A stretch of 64,000 bases of DNA from JBEKCD01 sp050015055 (GTDB lineage Archaea; Thermoproteota; Bathyarchaeia; Bathyarchaeales; Bathycorpusculaceae), in NCBI GenBank assembly GCA_050015055.1, contig JBEKCD010000008.1:1-64000 (forward strand), written 5' to 3'. The notes below the pieces were generated by a model. The model worked only from the letters and a program-made list of their open reading frames with translations. It made no database searches and was not told the origin of the DNA. Shown piece by piece: positions 26,310 through 33,159 of this stretch (within the stretch, counting starts at the first letter, position 1; every line of letters begins with the position of its first letter). Both the position numbers and the translations under genes were made by a program.

Positions 26310-26738
26310 ATGGAAGTCTGGCAAGGTATCAAACTGACCGCGCTCACAAAGCAGCTCTTGGACAAATACTGTAAGGACACTGGAGAAAACCCGGAAGACG
26401 TTTTGCAGAAGGCCTTTGAACAGTTTCTTGGCTGTCGTGTGATCGTGAAAACAGTTAAGAAAAAGGACCGAGAACCCATTGAGTACGAGACGGTGACGCT
26501 GAAGGTTCCAAGAATCCTGATGGAATTTCTCTACAATACCCCCACACACTACGGTCTTAACCCAATTCCTTTCCTTGAATATGAGCTCGTGGACGCGATA
26601 AGGTCGGACCTTGAAGCAACCACCGGCGAAGAAATCATAAAGTGGAACGAGCTAGGATCAGTTTTCTATGCGATACTTGAGGACGAAAGGTATCGTGAAA
26701 TTGGTGAGAGAAATGGAGACTCAACCGGAAAACCATAA
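26310..26738 (+). CDS. Element protein, possible tandem helix-ribbon regulator (142 aa)
   Basis: ATG at 26310 is chosen over TTG 26304 because GGAGG lies 7 nt before it. The product has LTKQLLDKYCKDTGENPEDV, then VTLKVPRILMEFLYNTPTHY. This strand-helix-helix pattern appears twice and resembles the first gene of the operon. It is probably a DNA-binding or accessory protein of the element. No family is recognised. Confidence 0.65.
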   Translation: MEVWQGIKLTALTKQLLDKYCKDTGENPEDVLQKAFEQFLGCRVIVKTVKKKDREPIEYETVTLKVPRILMEFLYNTPTHYGLNPIPFLEYELVDAIRSDLEATTGEEIIKWNELGSVFYAILEDERYREIGERNGDSTGKP

Positions 26739-26862
26739 CACTGAGGTTTCTTTTCGGCAGATTCGTGAGGCCTGGCTGAAAGGTCCAAACCCAAACAAGC
26801 GGAAGAAACAGCAGGATGCAGAAGGCAATTCCTATCAAGTGACGCACACCTTTAGAGCGTAG
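26713..26862 (+). CDS. Small basic element protein (49 aa)
   Basis: ATG at 26713 follows GGTGAGAG and overlaps the previous gene's end. The product begins METQPENHNTEVSFRQIREA and ends in a basic tail with PNPNKRKKQQ. It may bind nucleic acid. An upstream in-frame ATG at 26668 would add 15 residues but lacks a ribosome binding site. Confidence 0.5.
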   Translation: METQPENHNTEVSFRQIREAWLKGPNPNKRKKQQDAEGNSYQVTHTFRA

Positions 26863-26911
26863 AAGGTTCATTTTCCCTTTCTTTTTTTTGTCGATTATGA
26901 AGGCTTAGACC

Positions 26912-27256
26912 ATGCAGACTAAGGGAATTAAGGGTAAACCAATCAGTCAACAGAAAATATCAGAAGTATGGCACAGTATCACGGACAAAGAGCTACCAAA
27001 AGTTAACGCTTATGTGTTGACGTTCAAACATTACCAAAAAGCTATGAAGCGTCTTTCAGAACGTCCTAATGTCATCCCACACACTGTAAAAGAGTACGGT
27101 GTTAAATTCCCACCAACAGAGACTAGGGCAATCGTAATCAATTTAGATTCTAAATGTTCTGAGTTCTTAATCCTAATCAGCCAGGGTGGTAGAATCAATA
27201 TAGAAGCAAAGTTGAAACATGAACTGCAGCATATAGCGGATGGGAAGTTTGGATGA
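26912..27256 (+). CDS. Small protein with an HExxH zinc-protease-like motif
   Basis: The 114-residue protein ends with LKHELQHIADGKFG. His-Glu-x-x-His is the zinc and catalytic motif of many metallopeptidases, and the following Asp could be a third ligand. The rest (VWHSITDKELPKVNAYVLTF, ETRAIVINLDSKCSEFLILI) gives a strand before the helix, as in minimal gluzincin or ImmA/SprT-like cores. At this length it is smaller than typical proteases. In mobile elements such proteins can cleave repressors (ImmA-like). Peptidase activity is inference. Confidence 0.65.
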   Translation: MQTKGIKGKPISQQKISEVWHSITDKELPKVNAYVLTFKHYQKAMKRLSERPNVIPHTVKEYGVKFPPTETRAIVINLDSKCSEFLILISQGGRINIEAKLKHELQHIADGKFG

Positions 27257-27354
27257 AGATTAGACAAAGAGGTTGTCCTAACGATGCCGGAGCCTCTAAT
27301 TTCCTCTTTTTTTCTGTTCATGTTCAAGAGTAGGCACTTTTTCACTGAAAAACC

Positions 27355-27474
27355 TTAATGATTATCGAATTTGAGAAGGTCTATAGCGAGTAGCCAATCC
27401 CGCAAGTTTTCTCTTTCGTCTTTTTCTAGTGCATTCAGACTTGTAGCTTTGGAACGCACTGTTTTCTTTTTCAT
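27355..27474 (-). CDS. Small basic protein (39 aa)
   Basis: The minus strand encodes MKKKTVRSKATSLNALEKDE followed by RENLRDWLLAIDLLK. The ATG at 27474 lies about 50 bp from a TATA box on its strand (near 27521-27530), shared with the rightward gene at 27553. It is the only leftward gene in this arm. The function is unknown. Confidence 0.5.
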   Translation of the reverse strand: MKKKTVRSKATSLNALEKDERENLRDWLLAIDLLKFDNH

Positions 27475-27516
27475 AGCCACTCATGCTATTCAAACCTTTC
27501 CGCAACGATACATCAG

Positions 27517-27532
27517 TGACCTATAAAAGCAT
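27517..27532. promoter_or_regulatory. Possible bidirectional TATA region
   Basis: CCTATAAAAGCATATC reads as a TATA box on the plus strand, 28 bp before the ATG at 27553 (leaderless spacing). It also reads on the minus strand about 50 bp before the ATG at 27474. Confidence 0.4.
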
Positions 27533-27552
27533 ATCTTAAGATTTGTGACAAT

Positions 27553-27750
27553 ATGCTCGAATGCGCTTCAGTTATGTCTGACTTTTTCAACGGAATACCT
27601 AGGCTTTTTCATGTAAACTATACCACTCATGATGGTGAGGCTGTTTTCGTTTGGCGTAGAGATCACATAGCTAGGTCTGTTCACGCTCTATTTCTAAGAG
27701 TCTTGGAAAGCTTAAATACAACTTCTTACCTAAGAATGATTATTACTTAA
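27553..27750 (+). CDS. Small element protein (65 aa), unknown
   Basis: ATG at 27553 begins exactly where a transcript from the TATA box at 27519-27526 should start, consistent with a leaderless mRNA. The product contains SDFFNGIPRLFHVNYTTHDG and AVFVWRRDHIARSVHALFLR. Its 3' end runs into the phased TTACYTAAGA repeats. No family is recognised. Confidence 0.42.
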   Translation: MLECASVMSDFFNGIPRLFHVNYTTHDGEAVFVWRRDHIARSVHALFLRVLESLNTTSYLRMIIT

Positions 27751-27769
27751 GACTAATTATTACTTAAGA
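27726..27769. promoter_or_regulatory. Three operator-like repeats phased at 17 bp
   Basis: TTAC(C/T)TAAGA occurs at 27726, 27743 and 27760, exactly 17 bp apart, just upstream of the ATG at 27785. Each contains a near-palindromic CTTAAG core. The arrangement looks like an operator for cooperative binding of an element-encoded regulator to the structural-cassette promoter. Confidence 0.5.
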
Positions 27770-27784
27770 AAAGAGTGTAGAATC

Positions 27785-27916
27785 ATGGCTAAACTTTGGG
27801 GTCGTTCTCCTGCTGAAGTTCGCAAATACTGGAGAGATCAAAAGGCAGCCCAAAAGGAAAAGCAACTTTCCGAGAATGAACCAAACAGAGGTGACAAAAC
27901 ACGGGAACAAAAGTGA
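27785..27916 (+). CDS. Small charged element protein (43 aa)
   Basis: ATG at 27785 begins MAKLWGRSPAEVRKYWRDQK and continues with a Gln/Lys-rich helix. GAGTG precedes it. Its TGA overlaps the GTG start of the next gene (GTGA), so translation is coupled to the secreted protein. It may be a small DNA-binding or chaperone-like factor; the function is unknown. Confidence 0.6.
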   Translation: MAKLWGRSPAEVRKYWRDQKAAQKEKQLSENEPNRGDKTREQK

Positions 27917-28608
27917 ACGTGTCACACAACGCTAGAAACGCTCTCGCTGTTTTTGCCATAGCTGGAATGTTGTTTTTCGCTTATGCCGTGAACGATGGAA
28001 TGTTCGCTTCTAAACCAGGCACATCAAAACTGAGCCTTAACTCAGACGTCCAGGGTGTAGTTTCCTATACAGATGGCACAAAGCGCACGTTTGACCTTTC
28101 ATCAATCACCATGTTTAACCCTCTCATAATCGTGGATCCTGCAGATGCTAACAAAACCGTGACAAACATCGAATTCGACTTTTTCCTTACCGCATTCTTC
28201 ACTGGCGGTCCAATGTCCTCATACTCAGTTTTCACGTCATACTATACTATTGTCGGCACAACTCTCGCGGGTTCAAGCATCCCAAACACATCCGTCTTTC
28301 TATACAAAAATTCAACAACGCCAATTACGCTTTCCGGTTCAGGCATAACCAGCGGTTTACAATTTTCACTAACATCTATCTCAATCAGTGCAGCAAATCT
28401 TCAAGGCCTCTATTCAGGATGGACACCTAACACAAAATATTATTGGGCTGTAGCTTTCAACGCGATAACTATGAGTATCGTTTTTCCAGATGGAACGTCA
28501 GGCACTCAAACATTAACGTCTGTATCTTGCCCTGCATGGCTGTTCTATTACGAAAGTCCTCGCTCATTCAACAGCGTAGCCTTCAGCTACATGGCAGTTC
28601 CGACTTGA
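27913..28608 (+). CDS. Secreted or membrane-anchored beta-rich protein, candidate virion or surface protein
   Basis: The 231-residue protein has an N-terminal hydrophobic signal or anchor (ALAVFAIAGMLFFAYAV). A long Thr/Ser-rich, strand-rich ectodomain follows, for example FDFFLTAFFTGGPMSSYSVF, TLSGSGITSGLQFSLTSISI and YYWAVAFNAITMSIVFPDGT. Charged residues are few. This composition is common in archaeal virus structural or surface proteins, but I recognise no family. GTG at 27913 overlaps the previous stop. Two further membrane proteins follow, so the group forms a surface or structural cassette. Confidence 0.68.
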   Translation: MNVSHNARNALAVFAIAGMLFFAYAVNDGMFASKPGTSKLSLNSDVQGVVSYTDGTKRTFDLSSITMFNPLIIVDPADANKTVTNIEFDFFLTAFFTGGPMSSYSVFTSYYTIVGTTLAGSSIPNTSVFLYKNSTTPITLSGSGITSGLQFSLTSISISAANLQGLYSGWTPNTKYYWAVAFNAITMSIVFPDGTSGTQTLTSVSCPAWLFYYESPRSFNSVAFSYMAVPT

Positions 28609-28618
28609 GGCGAAAAAG

Positions 28619-28843
28619 GTGAAAGGCACGTACAACGCTTTTTCTCTTATCGTCATAGCTGTCATACTCTTTGGAGCTGCCTATATCGGTTTGTCCGCCA
28701 TAGGCAAAACTCCGAGCTCAATGAAAAATTTCGTCACGTATCTTCAAGAAAACACGGTTCTTTTCAGCTTTTTGTTCTGTTTTTCTTTAGGCGCGGTTGT
28801 CGTCCTTCGGGTGGCTCAGTCAAAAAGAACGGTGAAACGTTGA
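28619..28843 (+). CDS. Two-span membrane protein (74 aa)
   Basis: The 74-residue product has two hydrophobic helices (FSLIVIAVILFGAAYIGLSA and TVLFSFLFCFSLGAVVVL) with a short polar turn and a basic C-terminus. Small double-helix hydrophobic proteins are the coat proteins of spindle-shaped archaeal viruses, which makes this a candidate, though many unrelated small membrane proteins look alike. GTG at 28619 lies 10 nt after the preceding stop, and the 3' end overlaps the next start. Confidence 0.62.
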   Translation: MKGTYNAFSLIVIAVILFGAAYIGLSAIGKTPSSMKNFVTYLQENTVLFSFLFCFSLGAVVVLRVAQSKRTVKR

Positions 28844-29040
28844 ACAGTGATTTAGTTTGTATTTTCAAAAATCGTCAAGTTCAAGTCGTTATCGAAGGTT
28901 ACAGGGTCAGCGGTGTTCTCACAGCCTTCCTAGATTCTCCGATGGGTGAATCTTGCTTGATGATTCTGTTTTCAAACGGAAACCTCACACTCGTAAAAGG
29001 CAATTTTGAAAGCCTTGGAGAAGTACAGAATGAAAAATGA
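28840..29040 (+). CDS. Small beta-barrel-like element protein (66 aa)
   Basis: TTG at 28840 overlaps the stop of the two-span membrane protein. The product (IFKNRQVQVVIEGYRVSGVL, then CLMILFSNGNLTLVKGNFES) is all strands with a GN turn, reminiscent of an Sm-like or SH3-like barrel. The fold guess rests on pattern alone. Confidence 0.52.
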   Translation: MNSDLVCIFKNRQVQVVIEGYRVSGVLTAFLDSPMGESCLMILFSNGNLTLVKGNFESLGEVQNEK

Positions 29041-29098
29041 ATCCTTCACAAATCGTTCACGTTTACACAAGCGTGTGTATCCGGGAGGTGAATGAGTT

Positions 29099-29380
29099 AT
29101 GAAAACTTCATTGAAACTTCCCATGATAACAAACAGTTCAGGAACCATACCCTTAACGGTCAACGTGCCAAACGTGAAGGACGGAGTTTACCAAGGCCAA
29201 ATCACCATAACATCAAGCGATCCATGGGGCAACATTCTGACGTCTTACAGTTCAATCTCTGTCACGGTGAAGAACACTAGGAAAGCGCCAGTTCCTCTTT
29301 CCTATCTTGTTGGAGCGCTCATAGCTCTTGTGTTGGTTGTGTTGACAATCGCATTAATCGACTACAGAAGGAAACACTGA
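29099..29380 (+). CDS. Ig-like ectodomain with C-terminal membrane anchor (93 aa)
   Basis: ATG at 29099 follows GGGAGGTGA. Residues about 1-55 are a strand-rich domain (SSGTIPLTVNVPNVKDGVYQ, GQITITSSDPWGN) like the last Ig-like repeat of surface proteins. A membrane span (YLVGALIALVLVVLTIALI) and a basic tail YRRKH follow. It has no signal peptide, so it could be a type II or tail-anchored protein, or the truncated end of a longer surface protein. It belongs to the structural-looking cassette. Confidence 0.6.
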   Translation: MKTSLKLPMITNSSGTIPLTVNVPNVKDGVYQGQITITSSDPWGNILTSYSSISVTVKNTRKAPVPLSYLVGALIALVLVVLTIALIDYRRKH

Positions 29381-29383
29381 GAA

Positions 29384-29581
29384 ATGGCAGACAATAACAA
29401 GGTCACCATGCTCGAAAAAAGCAACATTCACAGGTTTTCTAATCTCACGTGCGCGGCGCAGCACTGTGGAAAACCCTTGAAAGTTGGAGATACAATAATC
29501 TCAAAAAAAGCCGGGAGCAATAAGACAAAAATCAAGCACTACCATGTCGAATGTTTCGAAAGACTGTATTTTGAGGCCTGA
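29384..29581 (+). CDS. Cys/His zinc-binding mini-protein (65 aa)
   Basis: The 65-residue protein has Cys in LTCAAQHCGKPLKVGD and then HYHVECFERLYF, a Cys-x5-Cys ... His-x-His-x2-Cys arrangement that could hold one zinc, similar to short treble-clef fingers. GAGAA lies just before the ATG at 29384. It sits between the membrane cassette and the recombinase and may be a DNA-binding helper. The function is unknown. Confidence 0.65.
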   Translation: MADNNKVTMLEKSNIHRFSNLTCAAQHCGKPLKVGDTIISKKAGSNKTKIKHYHVECFERLYFEA

Positions 29582-29583
29582 TT

Positions 29584-30444
29584 GTGACCGAGACAGAAAC
29601 TTTGGCTTCTATCAAGCGTGTCGGGTGGTGGAGTGACCATGAAAATCATCCGTACTTCAGGCTGTCAGTTCAAGAGTACATTGATGAATTTTGCGGATGG
29701 AAAGCACTCACAGAACTGATTAACCTCATACCTAGTGGAATTCAACGATCGTTTTTCGTCACGATGTTTCAGACTGGAGGACGTGCCTTAGAAGTTCTGT
29801 TGCTGAAGAAGGACAATTTTACGGTCATGCCGGATGAAGGGATAATCAAGATTACGGATATGCGTCTTCTCAAGAAATATAAGAAGCTGGACGGCTACCT
29901 AGACTCAGAAGGCAAGAACCGCTGGCACACCCTGAAGCTGTTCAAGAAAAGAAAAACCTTCACGATCCAAAGGCGTGAACCGTTCACTCCGATCTTAGAA
30001 GCTCACTTAGAATCTATCAAGCAGCCTGAAGCCTACCTATTCCCTTCACCCTACAGTCATCGCAGACAATTCAAAAAGAATCACGCATTAGACAAGGATC
30101 TCCAGGACGTGAACGGAAAGGTTCCGTACTCAGTGGTGTGGGCATACTTGAATATTCGGCAAGTGAGCTCACTCGCTCCTGTAAGCCTGAAACAAAAGCT
30201 AGGCCTGATGACACCGTTAATTGATGAAGAGACTGGAAAAGTCATTTCAGACGAAATTCACCTTTGGTTGCATTGGTTCAGAAGCCAGAAGGCGTGTCAG
30301 CTTGCCAATGACTACAATTTTGATGCTATGGACCTGCTTGATTATTTCAGTTGGACGAACATTGAGACACCGATTCGATACGCTAAGAAAGGATGGCACT
30401 CTCTTACGGAGAAGATGAACAAGGCACAAGTCAACTATGCCTAG
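29584..30444 (+). CDS. Divergent tyrosine recombinase
   Basis: The 286-residue protein keeps the tyrosine-recombinase catalytic core: the first Arg in FQTGGRALEVLLLKK (about 67), the His-x-x-Arg box in LHWFRSQKACQL (His 230, Arg 233) and a candidate nucleophile in TPIRYAKKGW (Tyr 266). It has no recognisable core-binding domain of normal length, so the N-terminal part is short or unusual. GTG at 29584 follows the previous stop by two bases. This is the second recombinase in the element; it could serve resolution, invertase or transfer functions rather than chromosomal integration. Confidence 0.75.
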   Translation: MTETETLASIKRVGWWSDHENHPYFRLSVQEYIDEFCGWKALTELINLIPSGIQRSFFVTMFQTGGRALEVLLLKKDNFTVMPDEGIIKITDMRLLKKYKKLDGYLDSEGKNRWHTLKLFKKRKTFTIQRREPFTPILEAHLESIKQPEAYLFPSPYSHRRQFKKNHALDKDLQDVNGKVPYSVVWAYLNIRQVSSLAPVSLKQKLGLMTPLIDEETGKVISDEIHLWLHWFRSQKACQLANDYNFDAMDLLDYFSWTNIETPIRYAKKGWHSLTEKMNKAQVNYA

Positions 30445-30560
30445 CTAGACCAAACACATCAAACCTTGCTCGCTACTGCTAAACAGTAGCAGAACCCTGT
30501 TATGAAAGCCTTTAAAATGACAGCCCACTCACAGAGCCATGACAATTAACAACAGTGCCT

Positions 30561-31127
30561 CTAGGTAGCGCGTGCGCTATCCCGTTCTTTTGCAGCCTGA
30601 GCGATTAATTTTTGGGCTAATGTTAGTCCTTGGGCAATTTCGTTAAAGTCAGTTTCTTTTCCGTTGATAGAGGGAGGTTTATACTCGATTTCACCAGCTT
30701 TAGAAAAATCATCTTCAGAAACCACGATTCCGAAAGTACGTCCTATTTCTGGTTCAATGACCGCATCAAGGGGATTATCCAGTCTTTCTTTAACATCTAT
30801 TCTCAGGATTTTAAGCGGATCTTGCCCTGGTTTTATTTCCCCAATGGCAACCACAATGATTTCTCGTTGGTCGAATACGTTAATTGCTGTGTACAGCTTA
30901 GTGGGAGTCCCGAACCCAACCGTGTGATACCAAGCCTTCCGAAAATCTTCGTATGTTTTACCCTCTTTTAGTCGCCTATTAAGGATTGAAATTACTATCA
31001 ATGAAGCTTCCTCTCTACGTGAGTACTCATTAGTGGAAGGTATCACAAATAAATTTTCTGATGATGGCACTGAAAAGCGCCGACGGTTAACAAACTTCTT
31101 TAACCGCCTAAGAGTTAACAGAACCAC
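30561..31127 (-). CDS. Element protein of unknown function (188 aa)
   Basis: The 188-residue product has a basic start (LRRLKKFVNRRRFSVPSSEN), a helix with EASLIVISILNRRLKEG, and a strand-rich middle (TPTKLYTAINVFDQREIIVV, GQDPLKILRIDVKERLDNP). It faces the recombinase gene. I recognise no family. The composition is natural and the frame is long, so the gene itself is likely. Confidence 0.68.
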   Translation of the reverse strand: MVLLTLRRLKKFVNRRRFSVPSSENLFVIPSTNEYSRREEASLIVISILNRRLKEGKTYEDFRKAWYHTVGFGTPTKLYTAINVFDQREIIVVAIGEIKPGQDPLKILRIDVKERLDNPLDAVIEPEIGRTFGIVVSEDDFSKAGEIEYKPPSINGKETDFNEIAQGLTLAQKLIAQAAKERDSARAT

Positions 31128-31676
31128 CTAGAGGATTCAGCCTTTGACTTTTTTTAAGAAGATAGGCCATTTACCTAAACAGACTGACTAGGAAGCCTCT
31201 AGCCCTACCCTGCATTTACCTATTTACTTTCCATGCGTGAAGCCTATTTACCGCTTCAGAAAGTTGATACGGCATGACACCTTAACCTGCACTCTCCGTG
31301 AGGTCTGTCTGTTCTGGAAACTTTGGCGTTTAGCTTTATCAATTTTCCATAGCGGGTCCGTCATGTTCCTTATCCTTCTCGGCTGTTGCGCTCTTCGATA
31401 CATTCTTCATTATGCTCCCAGCTCCAGGACAGATGAAAGGCAAGGATGCTTTCAACATAGATTTATTCATAGATATTTAAGGCTAACTTCTCATGCCTTG
31501 ATGTTTCAAACATATTTACTTTTCTCTAGCTGTCATTGTGTAGTCGTTGCTGAAGTAAATATCTAAAGAAAGTATAAATAGTGTATAGTGTCCATGCGCA
31601 TTTAGGCTTCATTCAAGCATATGGAGGCATAACGAGTATGCTTCAAGGACACCTATTCATTTACTGTAAACGGTAA
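31128..31676. other. Long noncoding, A+T-rich stretch between the element's arms
   Basis: No convincing gene is visible; a 23-codon leftward frame at 31339-31410 behind GGAG is the best candidate. TTTACC-type words recur (near 31168, 31213, 31245, 31663 and 31908). A hairpin with AAGCATA and TATGCTT arms lies near 31617-31645, and a TATA-like AGTATAAATAG lies near 31570. It could hold the element's replication origin, but that is only inferred from its position beside the helicase arm. Confidence 0.35.
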
Positions 31677-31880
31677 CTAAATAGGGTGTGTGAACAGAAG
31701 ATAGACCAAAACAGCGAGTAAAAACAAACACACCCAAGCAACCCACTCCAAGTTCCATACACCTTGAAGCAGCGTTCTTAGAAATAGCGGAGATTTCATA
31801 ACAATCCCATGAACTCTGACACAGCCTCTTCTTAATGGTTCTCCAACAGAATGAAGTATGGTCACACCATCCACAAACAC
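31677..31880 (-). CDS. Small single-span membrane protein
   Basis: The C-terminal half is a clear membrane helix (WVAWVCLFLLAVLVYLLF) ending THPI. The frame opens at 31880 (67 aa), but an internal ATG at 31799 (MKSPLFLRTLLQGVW, 40 aa) may be the true start. It is at the end of the leftward arm. The function is unknown. Confidence 0.42.
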   Translation of the reverse strand: MFVDGVTILHSVGEPLRRGCVRVHGIVMKSPLFLRTLLQGVWNLEWVAWVCLFLLAVLVYLLFTHPI

Positions 31881-31986
31881 TAGGGAGAAGATTAGTCCTG
31901 TTTACTGACTATTTACCTGTAAAAACTTCGCTCAATGTCTAGCGCAACCCTAGACCCGCTGAATACTACCAGACAGGTCAAGCCTA

Positions 31987-32298
31987 TCATAGAATAGCTC
32001 CGATTATTCTTTGCAGAATGTTTTTGCCCTTGACAACGTTGCTGCCGTCCGAAATGAAAGGACTCTTTTGATCCTTGTCTCTCAGGTCTATCGTGTGCTT
32101 ACCTTCGAAAGAAATTGTCAGTTCCAGCTTTCCCGACTGTCTAAGATTCTGAAGCAGGGCTATGACCTCTCCAGGGACTTCAATCTCAAAGCTCTGGGAG
32201 ACTTGATGCTCTATCTTTCCGCATTGGCTAATGAAGTCATCATGGTTCTTGGAGTGAAGAATCGTGTACTTTTCGTTTACCGCAATACGTGTCTTCAT
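31987..32298 (-). CDS. Element protein of unknown function (103 aa)
   Basis: ATG at 32298 is preferred to an upstream start at 32361 because GGGGGA lies about 10 nt before it and the preceding small gene's stop is one base away. The product has MKTRIAVNEKYTILHSKNHD, IEVPGEVIALLQNLRQSGKL and ELTISFEGKHTIDLRDKD. It ends a run of tightly packed genes. No family is recognised. Confidence 0.62.
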   Translation of the reverse strand: MKTRIAVNEKYTILHSKNHDDFISQCGKIEHQVSQSFEIEVPGEVIALLQNLRQSGKLELTISFEGKHTIDLRDKDQKSPFISDGSNVVKGKNILQRIIGAIL

Positions 32299-32299
32299 T

Positions 32300-32422
32300 T
32301 TAGAGGCATCCCCCGGCATGTTCTTTGAACCATTCACCAAAACCGTCAAAGTCGGACACAAGAATCCAGAACAAGCCTACATAGCCTGCCAAGATTCTCA
32401 AAGCATCGAGTATTCTCTTCAA
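32300..32422 (-). CDS. 40-residue element protein with a hydrophobic helix
   Basis: TTG at 32422 opens RILDALRILAGYVGLFWILV followed by SDFDGFGEWFKEHAGG. The hydrophobic stretch is short and may be a peripheral membrane helix. It lies 7 nt after the previous gene and one base before the next, a spacing that supports translation. Confidence 0.5.
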   Translation of the reverse strand: MKRILDALRILAGYVGLFWILVSDFDGFGEWFKEHAGGCL

Positions 32423-32429
32423 GGTTCTT

Positions 32430-32576
32430 TCAGTCTCCCAAAATTGAAACCACGATAAGGATGAAACCCACGATCAGCCGGATGGCTCGGCCAACTTGCC
32501 ACAACCGGGGAGTTCTTCCCTTCCAGTAACGTAGAAAGTTTAGGTGTTCTTCATGCCTAGTTTTTTTCTCTTTCAA
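32430..32576 (-). CDS. 48-residue element membrane protein
   Basis: TTG at 32576 starts two bases after the preceding stop. The product is basic at the N-terminus (KEKKTRHEEHLNFLRYWKGR) and ends with a membrane helix (AIRLIVGFILIVVSILGD). It is probably a single-span protein with a cytoplasmic basic face. The function is unknown. Confidence 0.55.
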   Translation of the reverse strand: MKEKKTRHEEHLNFLRYWKGRTPRLWQVGRAIRLIVGFILIVVSILGD

Positions 32577-32578
32577 GG

Positions 32579-32857
32579 TCAATCACCCAGTTCTCCTTCG
32601 TCCGTCTTTGCGCTTTCAGAATCTTCTCTTATGGGCTCGTCTGGTCTTGGCGCCTTGCGGAGTTCCAAGATTATCGCTTTTACGATGTCGCCTTTCTCGA
32701 TCCCATGCAACCTAATGACAGTTGGATCAAGAGGTAGGTACAAAGTTCTGGAATGTCGTTTTACCGTGAAATAATCGACTAGCCACATTTTTTCGGGTTT
32801 TTGGCCTTCATGGTTAGTTTGCACCAATGGTTCATGTTTTGCTTCACTTTTCTTCAT
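32579..32857 (-). CDS. AbrB/SpoVT-like DNA-binding protein (92 aa)
   Basis: Residues about 30-70 (TVKRHSRTLYLPLDPTVIRL, then HGIEKGDIVKAIILELRKA) match the swapped-hairpin AbrB pattern of archaeal and element regulators: strand, Pro-x-x-loop, helix, G-D-x-V strand. An acidic C-terminal tail follows. It sits in the helicase operon and is distinct from the AbrB gene at 36320. DNA binding is inferred from pattern. Confidence 0.65.
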   Translation of the reverse strand: MKKSEAKHEPLVQTNHEGQKPEKMWLVDYFTVKRHSRTLYLPLDPTVIRLHGIEKGDIVKAIILELRKAPRPDEPIREDSESAKTDEGELGD

Positions 32858-32943
32858 GGCCTATTGTCTCCATCTCCATAGTCGAACCATGACAAGACTT
32901 CCTGAAGTTGTCAATACTGATGGGTGACTGTTTTGCTGTTCAA

Positions 32944-33159
32944 TCATTCAGAAGCCTCACACTGAGCCTCTTGTCCATACATCTGATCATAGGCTGACTC
33001 TATTGCAGCCTCTTCCTGGTTGCCTAAGTCCTTGTTCCGGCATTCTTCCTGTTTCGCGAAAGGCAGGTCTTTGTCGTTAGGATTAGCTGACCAACCCGCG
33101 TGACCAAACCATCCGCATATTTCCTCTTTCTTCTTGGGTCTAATGATTTCATCACTCAT
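32944..33159 (-). CDS. Small element protein (71 aa) coupled to the MCM gene
   Basis: The ATG overlaps the MCM stop (ATGA), so the two are translationally coupled. The product has KKEEICGWFGHAGWSANPND and an acidic C-terminus with two Cys. It contains scattered Cys and His but no clear zinc motif. It could be a helicase accessory factor; this is inferred from position. Confidence 0.58.
   Translation of the reverse strand: MSDEIIRPKKKEEICGWFGHAGWSANPNDKDLPFAKQEECRNKDLGNQEEAAIESAYDQMYGQEAQCEASE

Noticed and set aside
31237..31566. 109-codon rightward frame between the element arms
   Set aside because: Cys- and Trp-rich composition without signals; it looks like a shadow of noncoding DNA.
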